Below, in pieces: positions 1 to 6,621 of a stretch of DNA of 19,343 bases. Made by a program: the position numbers and the translations under genes. Under the pieces are notes generated by a model. It made no database searches, was not told the origin of the DNA, and saw only the letters and a list, made by a program, of their open reading frames with translations. Within the stretch, counting starts at the first letter, position 1, and every line of letters starts with the position of its first letter. Where the stretch lies: positions 1 to 19,343 of the forward strand of contig DBQX01000141.1 in the NCBI GenBank assembly GCA_002305415.1. Reading direction: 5' to 3'. This DNA comes from Actinomycetales bacterium UBA1383. GTDB lineage: Bacteria > Actinomycetota > Actinomycetes > Actinomycetales > Actinomycetaceae.

Positions 1-84
1 CACCACGGAGCCTCCCTCACGCCAAGGACCGCCGCCGCCGGGACCGACGGCCCCACCCTGGACGACCTGGCGGACGCCAAGAAC
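1..84. other. Window edge, no supported gene
   Basis: This stretch lies beyond the stop codon of the thymidine kinase gene. Plus-strand reading frames are open through it, but they run on antisense to thymidine kinase, so none can be assigned to a gene. I see no hairpin, promoter or RNA gene. It could be intergenic, or the edge of a gene that lies mostly outside the window. Confidence 0.4.
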
Positions 85-690
85 TCATCCGTGCGGTTCG
101 AGCGATCGCGGGCCCGGAATCGGGGGCGCGAAGTGGCGGCGGCAGCGTGCCTGGTAGGACTCGATCCCACCGACGTGCGCCGCCACCGGGATGCTCGCGT
201 CCCCGACGTCGTCGGGCGAGACGCGCTGGTGGAACGCCGCGTCACCGCCGCACACCGCGCACACTGCGGTGAGCTTGACGACGTCCTCTGCCAAGGCCAT
301 CAGCGAGGGCAGCGGCTCGAACGGGCGGCCGTCGAACGTCACGCAGAGACCCGCGACCACCACCGTGACCCCCGCCAGCGCGAGGTCGCCGACGGCGGGA
401 ACGAGGTCGGGCCCGAAGAACTGGGCCTCGTCGATCGCGAGGAGGTCGAGGGCGCGGCTGCCGGCGAGGCGTACCAGCGCGGGGACGTCGGCGGCCGTGT
501 GCGACGGGATCACCAGCCCGGAGTGCGACGCGATCCGGCCGGCGCCGTGCCGCTCGTCGAGCGCGTGGGTGACCACCTCGACGCTCAGTCCGGCGAGCTG
601 CGCGCGGCGCACCCGGCGCAGCAACTCCTCCGACTTGCCGGCGAACATGGGGCCGCACACCACCTGCAGCCGACCGTCCGTACGCCCCAC
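85..690 (-). CDS. tdk: Thymidine kinase (type II)
   Basis: This is a thymidine kinase of the small, tetrameric type II family, which phosphorylates thymidine to dTMP with ATP in the cytoplasmic salvage pathway. From a GTG start at 690 it has 201 residues, the usual family size. The P-loop GPMFAGKS lies at residues 13-20 and the DEAQFF motif at 87-92, with Glu88 as the expected catalytic base. A structural zinc site is suggested by Cys144-x2-Cys147 and Cys183-x2-His186. The frame is open further upstream to 777, but that would overlap the preceding sixA-like gene and add an uncharacteristic arginine-rich leader, so the GTG just before the P-loop is preferred. No clear Shine-Dalgarno site precedes it, so it may be translated by coupling; the sixA-like stop is only 34 bases upstream. 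Confidence 0.93.
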   Translation of the reverse strand: MGRTDGRLQVVCGPMFAGKSEELLRRVRRAQLAGLSVEVVTHALDERHGAGRIASHSGLVIPSHTAADVPALVRLAGSRALDLLAIDEAQFFGPDLVPAVGDLALAGVTVVVAGLCVTFDGRPFEPLPSLMALAEDVVKLTAVCAVCGGDAAFHQRVSPDDVGDASIPVAAHVGGIESYQARCRRHFAPPIPGPRSLEPHG

Positions 691-724
691 GGGGCCGAGC
701 CTATGACACGCCCACCGGCCAGTC

Positions 725-1195
725 TCACGACTCGTCGGGCGGGAGGATCCACGCGATCGAGTACCCCGCGGCGTCAACCTTCGGGACCAGCCGGACGAGT
801 GCGGCGTTGTGGAACCGGATCACCTGTGCGGTCTCGTCGCCCACCACGAGCAGCGAGGCGAGCCGATCGAGGAAGGGGAGGTGCCCGACGACGGCGAGCG
901 CGCCACCCGTCGTCGCCGCCTCCGCGAGGAGCCACTCCGCGGCGGGTCCGACCGGATCCGACGGACCCAGGTCGGGCCTCTCCTCCAGTGCGGCACCCAG
1001 GGCTGCCGCGAGGATCGCCGCGGTCTGCCGCGCCCGCAACTTGCCGCTGTGCACGCACACCCCGGCCCGCACGCCGAGCGACCGCGCGCGGGCTGCGACC
1101 TCCTCCACGGCCATCCGGCCCGCGTCCGTGAGGGGCCGGGCCGGATCCACCTCCTCGGTCGCCGCGACTCCGTGCTGCATGAGATAGACGTCCAT
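725..1195 (-). CDS. sixA: SixA-type phosphohistidine phosphatase
   Basis: This 156-residue protein belongs to the histidine phosphatase (phosphoglycerate mutase-like) superfamily, SixA branch, which in known cases dephosphorylates phosphohistidine on signalling or phosphotransfer proteins. The catalytic region reads QHG at residues 7-9, with His8 as the expected nucleophile; Gln replaces the Arg of the classical RHG motif. The second signature SGKLRARQTA spans residues 50-59, and the second active-site histidine is His104 in VVGHLPFL. The ATG at 1195 has a good ribosome binding site (GAGGTGAG about five bases upstream). It is the first gene of a probable operon with thymidine kinase. The exact substrate is not known; other small histidine phosphatases would look similar. 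Confidence 0.82.
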   Translation of the reverse strand: MDVYLMQHGVAATEEVDPARPLTDAGRMAVEEVAARARSLGVRAGVCVHSGKLRARQTAAILAAALGAALEERPDLGPSDPVGPAAEWLLAEAATTGGALAVVGHLPFLDRLASLLVVGDETAQVIRFHNAALVRLVPKVDAAGYSIAWILPPDES

Positions 1196-1273
1196 CGTTG
1201 CTCACCTCGCACCGGCACTCTACTGCGCTCGACAGCCGGACCGAGTGGTCTCACACCAACCCATCATTTTGTC

Positions 1274-1302
1274 TTGCGCACAACTCGATTGCGCGCTATC
1301 TT
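1274..1302 (+). promoter_or_regulatory. Sigma70-type promoter of secreted micro-protein gene
   Basis: A -35 hexamer TTGCGC (1274-1279) and a -10 hexamer TATCTT (1297-1302) are separated by exactly 17 bases. Transcription would begin near 1309, giving a leader of about 54 bases before the ATG at 1363. The area is clearly AT-richer than the surrounding coding DNA. Confidence 0.6.
1276..1296. promoter_or_regulatory. Palindromic operator-like site between -35 and -10
   Basis: GCGCACAA (1276-1283) and TTGCGCGC (1289-1296) are inverted repeats matching at 7 of 8 positions around a 5-base spacer. The dyad fills the promoter spacer, the classic place for a repressor. The GCGCAA/TTGCGC half-sites resemble those of MarR/OhrR-family regulators, but this likeness is from memory and no such regulator is in the window. 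The sixA-like gene is divergent and could share the site. Confidence 0.45.
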
Positions 1303-1323
1303 GTGACGCACAACACGGTCACA
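1302..1323. repeat. TGTGAC-N10-GTCACA inverted repeat at transcription start
   Basis: TGTGAC (1302-1307) and GTCACA (1318-1323) form a perfect 6-base inverted repeat with a 10-base spacer, overlapping the -10 end and the expected start point. The half-sites look like CRP/GlxR half-sites, but the spacing is 4 bases longer than the usual TGTGA-N6-TCACA. It may be a second operator or a small RNA hairpin. Confidence 0.35.
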
Positions 1324-1362
1324 GCCCGCCGGGCAGCCCGACCCCCACAGAAAGGACCTCCC

Positions 1363-1551
1363 ATGAAGAAGCTCATCGCTGGAATGGCCCTCTCCGCCGG
1401 CCTGGTTCTCGGCGGAGCCACGATCGCCTCCGCGGCGCCGGGTGGCGCGCCGGCGCTGCACGGCGTCGACGGCCGCACCTTCGGTTTCGCCGTCAGCTCG
1501 CTCGCGAAGATGTACCCGGGCGCTGTCGCGGACCACGTCTCCGGTCGCTGA
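1363..1551 (+). CDS. Secreted micro-protein, 62 residues, unknown function
   Basis: The product starts with a typical Sec signal peptide: MKK, a hydrophobic stretch to about residue 20, and an Ala-Ser-Ala site at 22-24. Cleavage after Ala24 would leave a mature peptide of about 38 residues. The mature part is rich in Gly and Ala, contains no Cys, and ends in HVSGR. The ATG at 1363 was chosen because AAAGGA lies at 1351-1356, seven bases upstream, and the signal peptide begins there; the frame is open further upstream but that part covers the promoter. The gene has its own promoter, operator-like sites and terminator, so it looks like an independently regulated exported peptide. I do not recognise the family. 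Confidence 0.7.
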   Translation: MKKLIAGMALSAGLVLGGATIASAAPGGAPALHGVDGRTFGFAVSSLAKMYPGAVADHVSGR

Positions 1552-1567
1552 CCTCCCACTCCCCCGG

Positions 1568-1599
1568 GCGACCCCCGGCCCCCACGGGCCGGGGGTCGC
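1568..1599 (+). terminator. Strong hairpin terminator after micro-protein gene
   Basis: A perfect 14-base stem (1568-1581 with 1586-1599) closes a 4-base loop 17 bases after the stop codon. There is no T-run, as is common for GC-rich actinobacterial terminators. It may also serve the SWIM gene arriving from the other side. Confidence 0.75.
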
Positions 1600-1680
1600 C
1601 GCTGTGAGAGGCACATCACGAGGCGGTGCGACGCTGCCCGAGACCGGGACCTCCCCCCTCGCGCCACCCGCGCCGCAGTC

Positions 1681-2307
1681 CTAACCGGCCTCCAGCCCCC
1701 ACGGGTGCGGCACGATCTCCTCCGCCGCCTCGAGGAGCGCAGCCGCCTCCAGCACCTGGACCGGCCGCCGGAGCGCCGCGAGGTCCTCCTCCGTGAGCCG
1801 GCCGGCCGCCTCCCCGCGCCCATCGCGGCCGGCCGCCTCACCACCCGGCCCGCCACCACCCGGCATGGTGCCACCGCCGTCGCCCGACCAGGCGGCGACG
1901 ATCGCGGGCTGGGTGTCGAGGAGGAAGGCCGCCACGTAGGCGAGCGCCGCGGCGTGCTTGCACCAGTCGCGGTCGCAGCCGTAGGGGCAGGAGCAGTCCG
2001 CGGCGATGCGGTCCGAGCCCGAGATCATCGTCCGCATGAGCCTGACCCGGTAGGGCCGCCGCGCCGAGCCCTGGATCTCCGCGGTGAAGTGCCCCTCCTC
2101 CACCTCCAGCGCCACCACCTGGCCGGCCCGCGCGTAGGTGCGCCCGCGCGCGAGGATCGCCGGCGACGTCTCCATCTCCGCCGCGGCCACCATCTCCACC
2201 GCCAGCGCGCCGGTCACCTTCCCCGGCTTCGCGACGACGACGCCGCCCTCCACCGCCCGCCGCGGCTTCGCCTGGTACCACCCCCCGTCCCACGACCGCG
2301 GCGTCAC
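1681..2307 (-). CDS. SWIM zinc-finger protein paired with SNF2 helicase
   Basis: This 208-residue protein carries a SWIM zinc finger, CxC-x8-CxH, with Cys105, Cys107, Cys116 and His118 and an extra Cys111. SWIM domains are thought to bind DNA or protein partners. The region before it (about 30-100) is the conserved part that precedes SWIM fingers in bacterial homologues; the stretch at 142-170 is a Gly-rich low-complexity linker, and the C-terminal 35 residues are acidic and helical. The GTG start at 2307 overlaps the helicase stop codon (GTGA), so the two are translationally coupled. The same gene order (SNF2 helicase then SWIM protein) occurs in other actinobacteria, for example Rv2101-Rv2102 of Mycobacterium tuberculosis. 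Its biochemical role is unknown. Confidence 0.85.
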   Translation of the reverse strand: MTPRSWDGGWYQAKPRRAVEGGVVVAKPGKVTGALAVEMVAAAEMETSPAILARGRTYARAGQVVALEVEEGHFTAEIQGSARRPYRVRLMRTMISGSDRIAADCSCPYGCDRDWCKHAAALAYVAAFLLDTQPAIVAAWSGDGGGTMPGGGGPGGEAAGRDGRGEAAGRLTEEDLAALRRPVQVLEAAALLEAAEEIVPHPWGLEAG

Positions 2308-5024
2308 TGCAGGACCTCCTCGCGGGCGAGGGCGACCAGAGCGGCGAGGCCCGCGTCGGACAGTTCGGTGATGGCGGCGTCGGTGGAGCGGATCACCGCG
2401 TCGGCGAGGCCGCGCTTCATCCGCAGCGCCTCGTCGATGCGGTCCTCCAGCGTGCCCGGGCACACCAGCAGGTGGACCGAGACCTTCTGGTGCTGGCCGA
2501 TGCGCCACACCCGGTCGGAGGCCTGGTCCTCGACCGCCGGGTTCCACCACCGGTCCAGGTGGATGACGTGGTTGGCCCGGACGAGCGTGAGCCCCGTGCC
2601 CCCGGCCTTCAGCGAGGCCACGAGCACCGGCGGACCGTCAGCGGCGCTGAACGCGGCCACGGTGCGGGCCCGCGCCTGCCGGCTGTCCGCTCCCGTCAGG
2701 GTCGCCACCTCCACCCCCAGGGTGCGCCGGAGGTGCGCGGCGAGATCCGGCACGAACGAGGCGAACTGGGTGAACACCACCACCGCCTGCCCCTCGTCGA
2801 GGATCTGGGTGGCGAGGTCCACGAGCCTGGTCACCTTCCCCGACCGGTCCCCCAGCGCCCGCCGCGACTCGGTGAGCAGGGCGGGGTGCACGCAGATCTG
2901 CTTGAGCTTCGAGATCCCCGCCAGCACGGCGGCGCGGCGCTTCATCTGCCCGGGCGCCGCAGCAGCGCCCGCACGGCCGGCCGCGGCGTCGCGCAGCTCC
3001 TGCAGCTCGCCCAGCATGTCCGCGACCACCGCCTCGTACGCGCCCACCTGCTCGCGGGTCAGGGTGCAGTCCTCCCGGATGACCTGCCGGTCGGGGAGGT
3101 CCGGCAGCACGCCGGGATCGGTCTTGGCACGGCGCAGCACGAACGGGCCCACCACGGCGCGCAACCGGGCCACGTCGTCCGGCCCGCCGCCGGCGAAGCG
3201 CTGCATGAACTGCTTCCGGCGCGGCAGCAGCCCGGGCTGGGCGAACGCCATCAGGGACCACAGGTCCCCGAGGTGGTTCTCCACCGGCGTGCCGGTGACC
3301 GCGAGGCGGTGCGTGGCGGGCAGCGCCCGGGCTGCGCGCGCCGCCCACGTGTCCGGGTTCTTGATGGCCTGGGCCTCGTCGAGGACCACCCGGTGCCAGG
3401 GCACCTCCGCCAGCGAGGCGTCCCGGGCGAGCAGGCCGTAGGTGGTGACCACCACGTCGGCGTCCACCACCGCTGCCGCCACCTCGCCGCGGGCCTGGCC
3501 GTGGAAGGCCCGCACCCGCAGGTCCGGGGTGAAGCGCGCCGCCTCCCGCGCCCAGGTGTCCACCAGCGTGACCGGGCAGACCACGAGGGTGGGGCCGGGG
3601 TGGTCGGCGGCGATCCGGGTGAGGACCTGCAGGGTCTTGCCGAGGCCCATGTCATCCGCGAGGATGCCGCCCACCCCGTTGTCCTCCAGCCAGGTGAGCC
3701 ACTCGAGCCCCGCGAGCTGGTAATGGCGCAGGTTCGCGCGCACCCCGTCCGGTGGGGCGAGGACGCGACGGGCGGGGCGCAGCCCGTCGGGCAGGACGTC
3801 GGTGGAGTCGATGGCGAGCCCCTCGAAGGACTCGTCGGCGAGCAGGTCCGCGGCGGTGACCGGCCGGCGCAGGCGCCGCGCCAAGGCGGCCAACCGGGCG
3901 GTGTCCGCCGCGCTGATCCGGAACCAGCGACCCCGCACCGAGACGAGCTCGGACTTCGCCGCCGCCAGCGCCGCGAACTCCTCCGGGGTGAGCCGCTCGC
4001 CGTCCACGAGGACCTCGGCGTCGAGGTTGAGGCCGGTCACCCGCAGGGTCCCGGCCCCGCCGTCCGACCGGCGTGCGAGGCGCCGCCGCACCGCCGCCGC
4101 ACGCAGCAGTCCACCGGGGGCCACGACGTCGAACCCGGCGTCCTGCAGCCGGAGCGCCACCGTGTCCAGGAAGGGCAGCACGTCCTCGTCGGCCAGCTCG
4201 AACGGCGGCGGATCGAACTGCAGGCGGGCCTGCGTGGCGTCGGAGCGGTACGTGGCGATCCACGAGACCAGGCCGTCCAGCACATGGGGGAGCGCCGTAC
4301 TCCACGCGCGCCGGAGCAGGCGCAGTTCCGTGGTGGCCCACCGCTCCCACAGCGCCGGATCCGCCCCGAACAGTGCCGAATCGGCGCTCACCCACGGCAG
4401 CCGGGTGGTCGGCTCGTCGAGCCGGACCGCGAGCGGGGTCAGCGTCCACCCGTCCGCGGCGCCGTCGCCGTCCGGCGGACTGAGGACGACGACGGTCCGC
4501 GCGTTCGCCGCCGCCCGCGCCACCACGTGGTCGGCCCACTGCGCGGCCCCGGCCCGTCCGAACCGCCCGGTCGGCCACAGCGGGAGCGGCCCGTCGAGGC
4601 CGGCGGAGACCCGGGCGTCGGCCACGGCGTCGACGTGCCTGCGCAGCAGGGACTCCGGCTCCGGATCGAGGACGGCACCCGCCGCCACGCACGCCCGAAC
4701 CGCGGCCTCCAGCTCGGCCGCCAACGCGGGTCCGGGGGCGGCGCGCCACCGCCAGCCCTCGCCGTCGGGGGTCGGGACCGGTCGCTCATCGGCGGCCCGG
4801 ATCGCCAGGGCGGTGAGCCGCGCGAGGGCGAGCGCTCCCGCGGACGGGGTGGCCGCGGCGTCGTCGAGGTGATCGGCGAGCCAGCTGCCGAGGCCGGGAT
4901 CGACCGGACGCCGCCACACCCGGCCGGGCGCCATCCCGCCCGGGGTGGGCACGGACCGCATCCTGCCCGGGCCCGCGCCGGGAACGGTGGTCCAGAGTCC
5001 CTCGCGGTCGAGGAAGAGGTTCAA
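2304..5024 (-). CDS. SNF2-family DNA-dependent ATPase/helicase (HelZ-like)
   Basis: This 906-residue protein is an SNF2-type superfamily 2 ATPase, expected to translocate on double-stranded DNA. The first 430 residues form the bacterial SNF2-associated region. The motor begins with GILADDMGLGKT (Lys463 of the Walker A), then DEAQ (Asp549, Glu550) and VTGTPVEN near 577. The second lobe has VVFTQFASF near 750 and the motif V-VI region GGTGLTL to DRVWRIGQ at about 805-843. The start is a TTG at 5024, with GAGGG at 5031-5035 six bases upstream; no ATG or GTG fits better. It overlaps the SWIM gene by four bases and resembles M. tuberculosis HelZ (Rv2101). It could act in repair, recombination or defence against foreign DNA, but nothing in the window decides this. 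Confidence 0.92.
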   Translation of the reverse strand: MNLFLDREGLWTTVPGAGPGRMRSVPTPGGMAPGRVWRRPVDPGLGSWLADHLDDAAATPSAGALALARLTALAIRAADERPVPTPDGEGWRWRAAPGPALAAELEAAVRACVAAGAVLDPEPESLLRRHVDAVADARVSAGLDGPLPLWPTGRFGRAGAAQWADHVVARAAANARTVVVLSPPDGDGAADGWTLTPLAVRLDEPTTRLPWVSADSALFGADPALWERWATTELRLLRRAWSTALPHVLDGLVSWIATYRSDATQARLQFDPPPFELADEDVLPFLDTVALRLQDAGFDVVAPGGLLRAAAVRRRLARRSDGGAGTLRVTGLNLDAEVLVDGERLTPEEFAALAAAKSELVSVRGRWFRISAADTARLAALARRLRRPVTAADLLADESFEGLAIDSTDVLPDGLRPARRVLAPPDGVRANLRHYQLAGLEWLTWLEDNGVGGILADDMGLGKTLQVLTRIAADHPGPTLVVCPVTLVDTWAREAARFTPDLRVRAFHGQARGEVAAAVVDADVVVTTYGLLARDASLAEVPWHRVVLDEAQAIKNPDTWAARAARALPATHRLAVTGTPVENHLGDLWSLMAFAQPGLLPRRKQFMQRFAGGGPDDVARLRAVVGPFVLRRAKTDPGVLPDLPDRQVIREDCTLTREQVGAYEAVVADMLGELQELRDAAAGRAGAAAAPGQMKRRAAVLAGISKLKQICVHPALLTESRRALGDRSGKVTRLVDLATQILDEGQAVVVFTQFASFVPDLAAHLRRTLGVEVATLTGADSRQARARTVAAFSAADGPPVLVASLKAGGTGLTLVRANHVIHLDRWWNPAVEDQASDRVWRIGQHQKVSVHLLVCPGTLEDRIDEALRMKRGLADAVIRSTDAAITELSDAGLAALVALAREEVLQ

Positions 5025-5026
5025 CG

Positions 5027-5047
5027 GGCGCCCTCGAACTGGGCGCC
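5027..5047 (-). promoter_or_regulatory. Hairpin covering the SNF2 ribosome binding site
   Basis: GGCGCCC (5027-5033) and GGGCGCC (5041-5047) form a perfect 7-base stem with a 7-base loop. In the helicase mRNA this stem ends two bases before the TTG start and includes most of the GAGGG ribosome binding site. It would be expected to lower translation unless opened. This is inferred from sequence only. Confidence 0.45.
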
Positions 5048-5268
5048 GGACGCTCGGTGCATGTGGTGGAGCCTACGCGCGCGGCGGCTCCCCCGCGGAC
5101 GCGGCCCCCCGCTCGTTCGCGTCCATCACCCGAGCACTGCCTCATCACCCAGCCCTCCCCGCGGGGAGAGGGATGTCACGCGGGCGAGGCGGCGGAGTCC
5201 ACATAGGGTTGCAGGAGACCGTTCACCGCGGCGCCCGAGGCGCCCGCCACGACCGAAGGGACCGCCCC

Positions 5269-6264
5269 GTGAGCTTCTCGATCTCGACCGCCGCCAAGGG
5301 CCTCGGCATGGGACTCGCCGAGGTGGTCCCCGGCGTCTCCGGGGGCACCATCGCGTTCATCACCGGAATCTACGAGAAGCTGATCGCCTCGCTCCGCCAC
5401 ATCGACTCCACCGCGCTGGGGCACCTGCGCCACGGCCGGTTCGGGGACCTCGCCCGCCACATCGACCTGTGGTTCATGGGCTCGCTCCTCGCGGGCATGG
5501 CCGTGGGGCTCGTCTCCGGGGTCTTCGGGATCACCTGGCTGATCGAGAACCATCCCCTCCAGGTGTGGGCCTTCTTCTTCGCGCTCATCGCCGCGTCCTC
5601 GGTGATGGTGGCGCGCGACCTCTCCCGGTTCACCTGGCAGGCCGGCGTCCTGATGGCGGCGGGGGCGGCAGCGGCGCTGCTCATCACCTCCGCCGAGCCC
5701 GGCGGCTCACGGAGCTCGCTGTGGTTCGTGGCGCTGAGCGGGGTCCTCGCGATCTCGGCGCTCATGCTGCCGGGCCTGAGCGGCAGCTTCGTGCTCCTGC
5801 TGCTCGGGATGTACTCCCTGGTCATCCCCGCCGTGCGGGACCTGCTCGGCTTCGACCTCTCCGCCTTCCCAGTCGTGGCGGCCTTCGCCGTAGGCGCCCT
5901 CATCGGGGTGTTCACCATGAGCCGGGTGCTGCACTGGGGCTACGAGCGCTACCGCGACCAGGTGCTCGCAGTCCTCATCGGCATCATGGTCGGCTCACTC
6001 AACAAGATCTGGCCGTGGCAGGAGGTGCTCGCCACCGAGGTGGACTCGTCCGGCCGCGAGTCGGTCACCTTCAGCCGGTCCGTGAGCCCCTCGACCTTCG
6101 CGAACCTGGAGTCCAACCCGGTGTTCGGCACCGATCCGGCCCTCGGGTCCGCGATTCCCATCATGGTGGTCACGTTCGCGGCGATCATCGCGATCCACAT
6201 GTGGGCCGGCCGCCGGGACGCCATCGTCGCGGCGGTCGACGACGCCGCGGCACACGAGGGCTGA
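5269..6264 (+). CDS. DUF368 family polyprenyl-phosphate transporter (PopT-like)
   Basis: This 331-residue membrane protein belongs to the DUF368 family. Members such as PopT were reported to return undecaprenyl phosphate (or a related polyprenyl phosphate) across the cytoplasmic membrane for reuse in envelope synthesis. The family's inverted repeat is visible: PGVSGGT at residues 21-27 and PGLSGSF at 168-174, each opening a half with several hydrophobic helices. I count about eight or nine membrane segments, with a soluble loop at 255-290 before the last helix. The GTG start at 5269 has GAAGGG at 5255-5260 and begins just before the conserved first motif; the longer upstream frame is arginine-rich and non-hydrophobic. 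It is divergent from the SNF2 gene. Actinobacteria use decaprenyl phosphate as well, so the exact lipid is uncertain. Confidence 0.85.
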   Translation: MSFSISTAAKGLGMGLAEVVPGVSGGTIAFITGIYEKLIASLRHIDSTALGHLRHGRFGDLARHIDLWFMGSLLAGMAVGLVSGVFGITWLIENHPLQVWAFFFALIAASSVMVARDLSRFTWQAGVLMAAGAAAALLITSAEPGGSRSSLWFVALSGVLAISALMLPGLSGSFVLLLLGMYSLVIPAVRDLLGFDLSAFPVVAAFAVGALIGVFTMSRVLHWGYERYRDQVLAVLIGIMVGSLNKIWPWQEVLATEVDSSGRESVTFSRSVSPSTFANLESNPVFGTDPALGSAIPIMVVTFAAIIAIHMWAGRRDAIVAAVDDAAAHEG

Positions 6265-6306
6265 GAGTCACGAGCCAATCGCGAGTGCCGTCACCGCCAG
6301 CTGCGC

Positions 6307-6573
6307 TCAGAGGCTGAGGTACATCACCACGAACGCGACGTGGACGAGGCCGAAGAAGGTGGCGATCCAGCCCAGCATCTCGCCGAGGGTGGTGCGGACC
6401 CCGTAGGACTCGGCCTGCCAGACCCGCGCGAGGGCCCACGGACCGAGCACCATGCCGAACACGAACAGCCCGATGAAGCCCAGCCTGACGGCCGAGAGGG
6501 CCACCAGCTCGCCCTCCCGCCTCCAGTCCTCCTCGAACGCGCGCCACGCGTCCTGGTTGAGCGTTCCCACCAC
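6307..6573 (-). CDS. Small two-helix membrane protein, unknown function
   Basis: The 88-residue product has a charged N-terminus (residues 6-22) and two hydrophobic segments at about 29-49 and 66-86, joined by a short polar loop. I do not recognise a family. The GTG at 6573 is supported by GGGAGGG eight bases upstream; a second GTG follows directly. An out-of-frame ATG just upstream at 6578 belongs to a different, non-hydrophobic frame. It converges with the DUF368 gene (42 bases apart) and is divergent from hutH with only 48 bases between the starts, so the two may share a control region. A role in transport or stress is possible, but nothing shows it. Confidence 0.65.
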   Translation of the reverse strand: MVGTLNQDAWRAFEEDWRREGELVALSAVRLGFIGLFVFGMVLGPWALARVWQAESYGVRTTLGEMLGWIATFFGLVHVAFVVMYLSL

Positions 6574-6594
6574 TCCATGATCCCTCCCGGGGCG

Positions 6595-6600
6595 TACCGT
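6595..6600 (+). promoter_or_regulatory. Possible -10 element of hutH
   Basis: TACCGT matches the actinobacterial TANNNT -10 pattern and would start transcription about 15 bases before the hutH ATG. No convincing -35 is visible at the right distance, so this is tentative. Confidence 0.3.
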
Positions 6601-6621
6601 GGGAAGACCAAGGAGGAGACG

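Noticed and set aside
91..1131. A long plus-strand frame opposite tdk and sixA
   Set aside because: It covers two well-recognised genes on the other strand and has Arg-rich low-complexity content.
1302..1323. A CRP/GlxR binding site at TGTGAC...GTCACA
   Set aside because: The half-sites fit but the spacer is four bases too long for a canonical site, so only an inverted repeat is reported.
1442..1684. A frame near the micro-protein gene containing LPETG, the sortase motif
   Set aside because: No hydrophobic segment or basic tail follows and no signal peptide precedes it; the frame overlaps the real micro-protein gene and its terminator, so the motif is by chance.
2472..6317. A 1281-codon open frame on the plus strand
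   Set aside because: It runs antisense to the SNF2 gene and out of frame with the DUF368 gene. Its product is Arg/Gly/Pro-rich with no motif, as expected for a shadow frame in GC-rich DNA.
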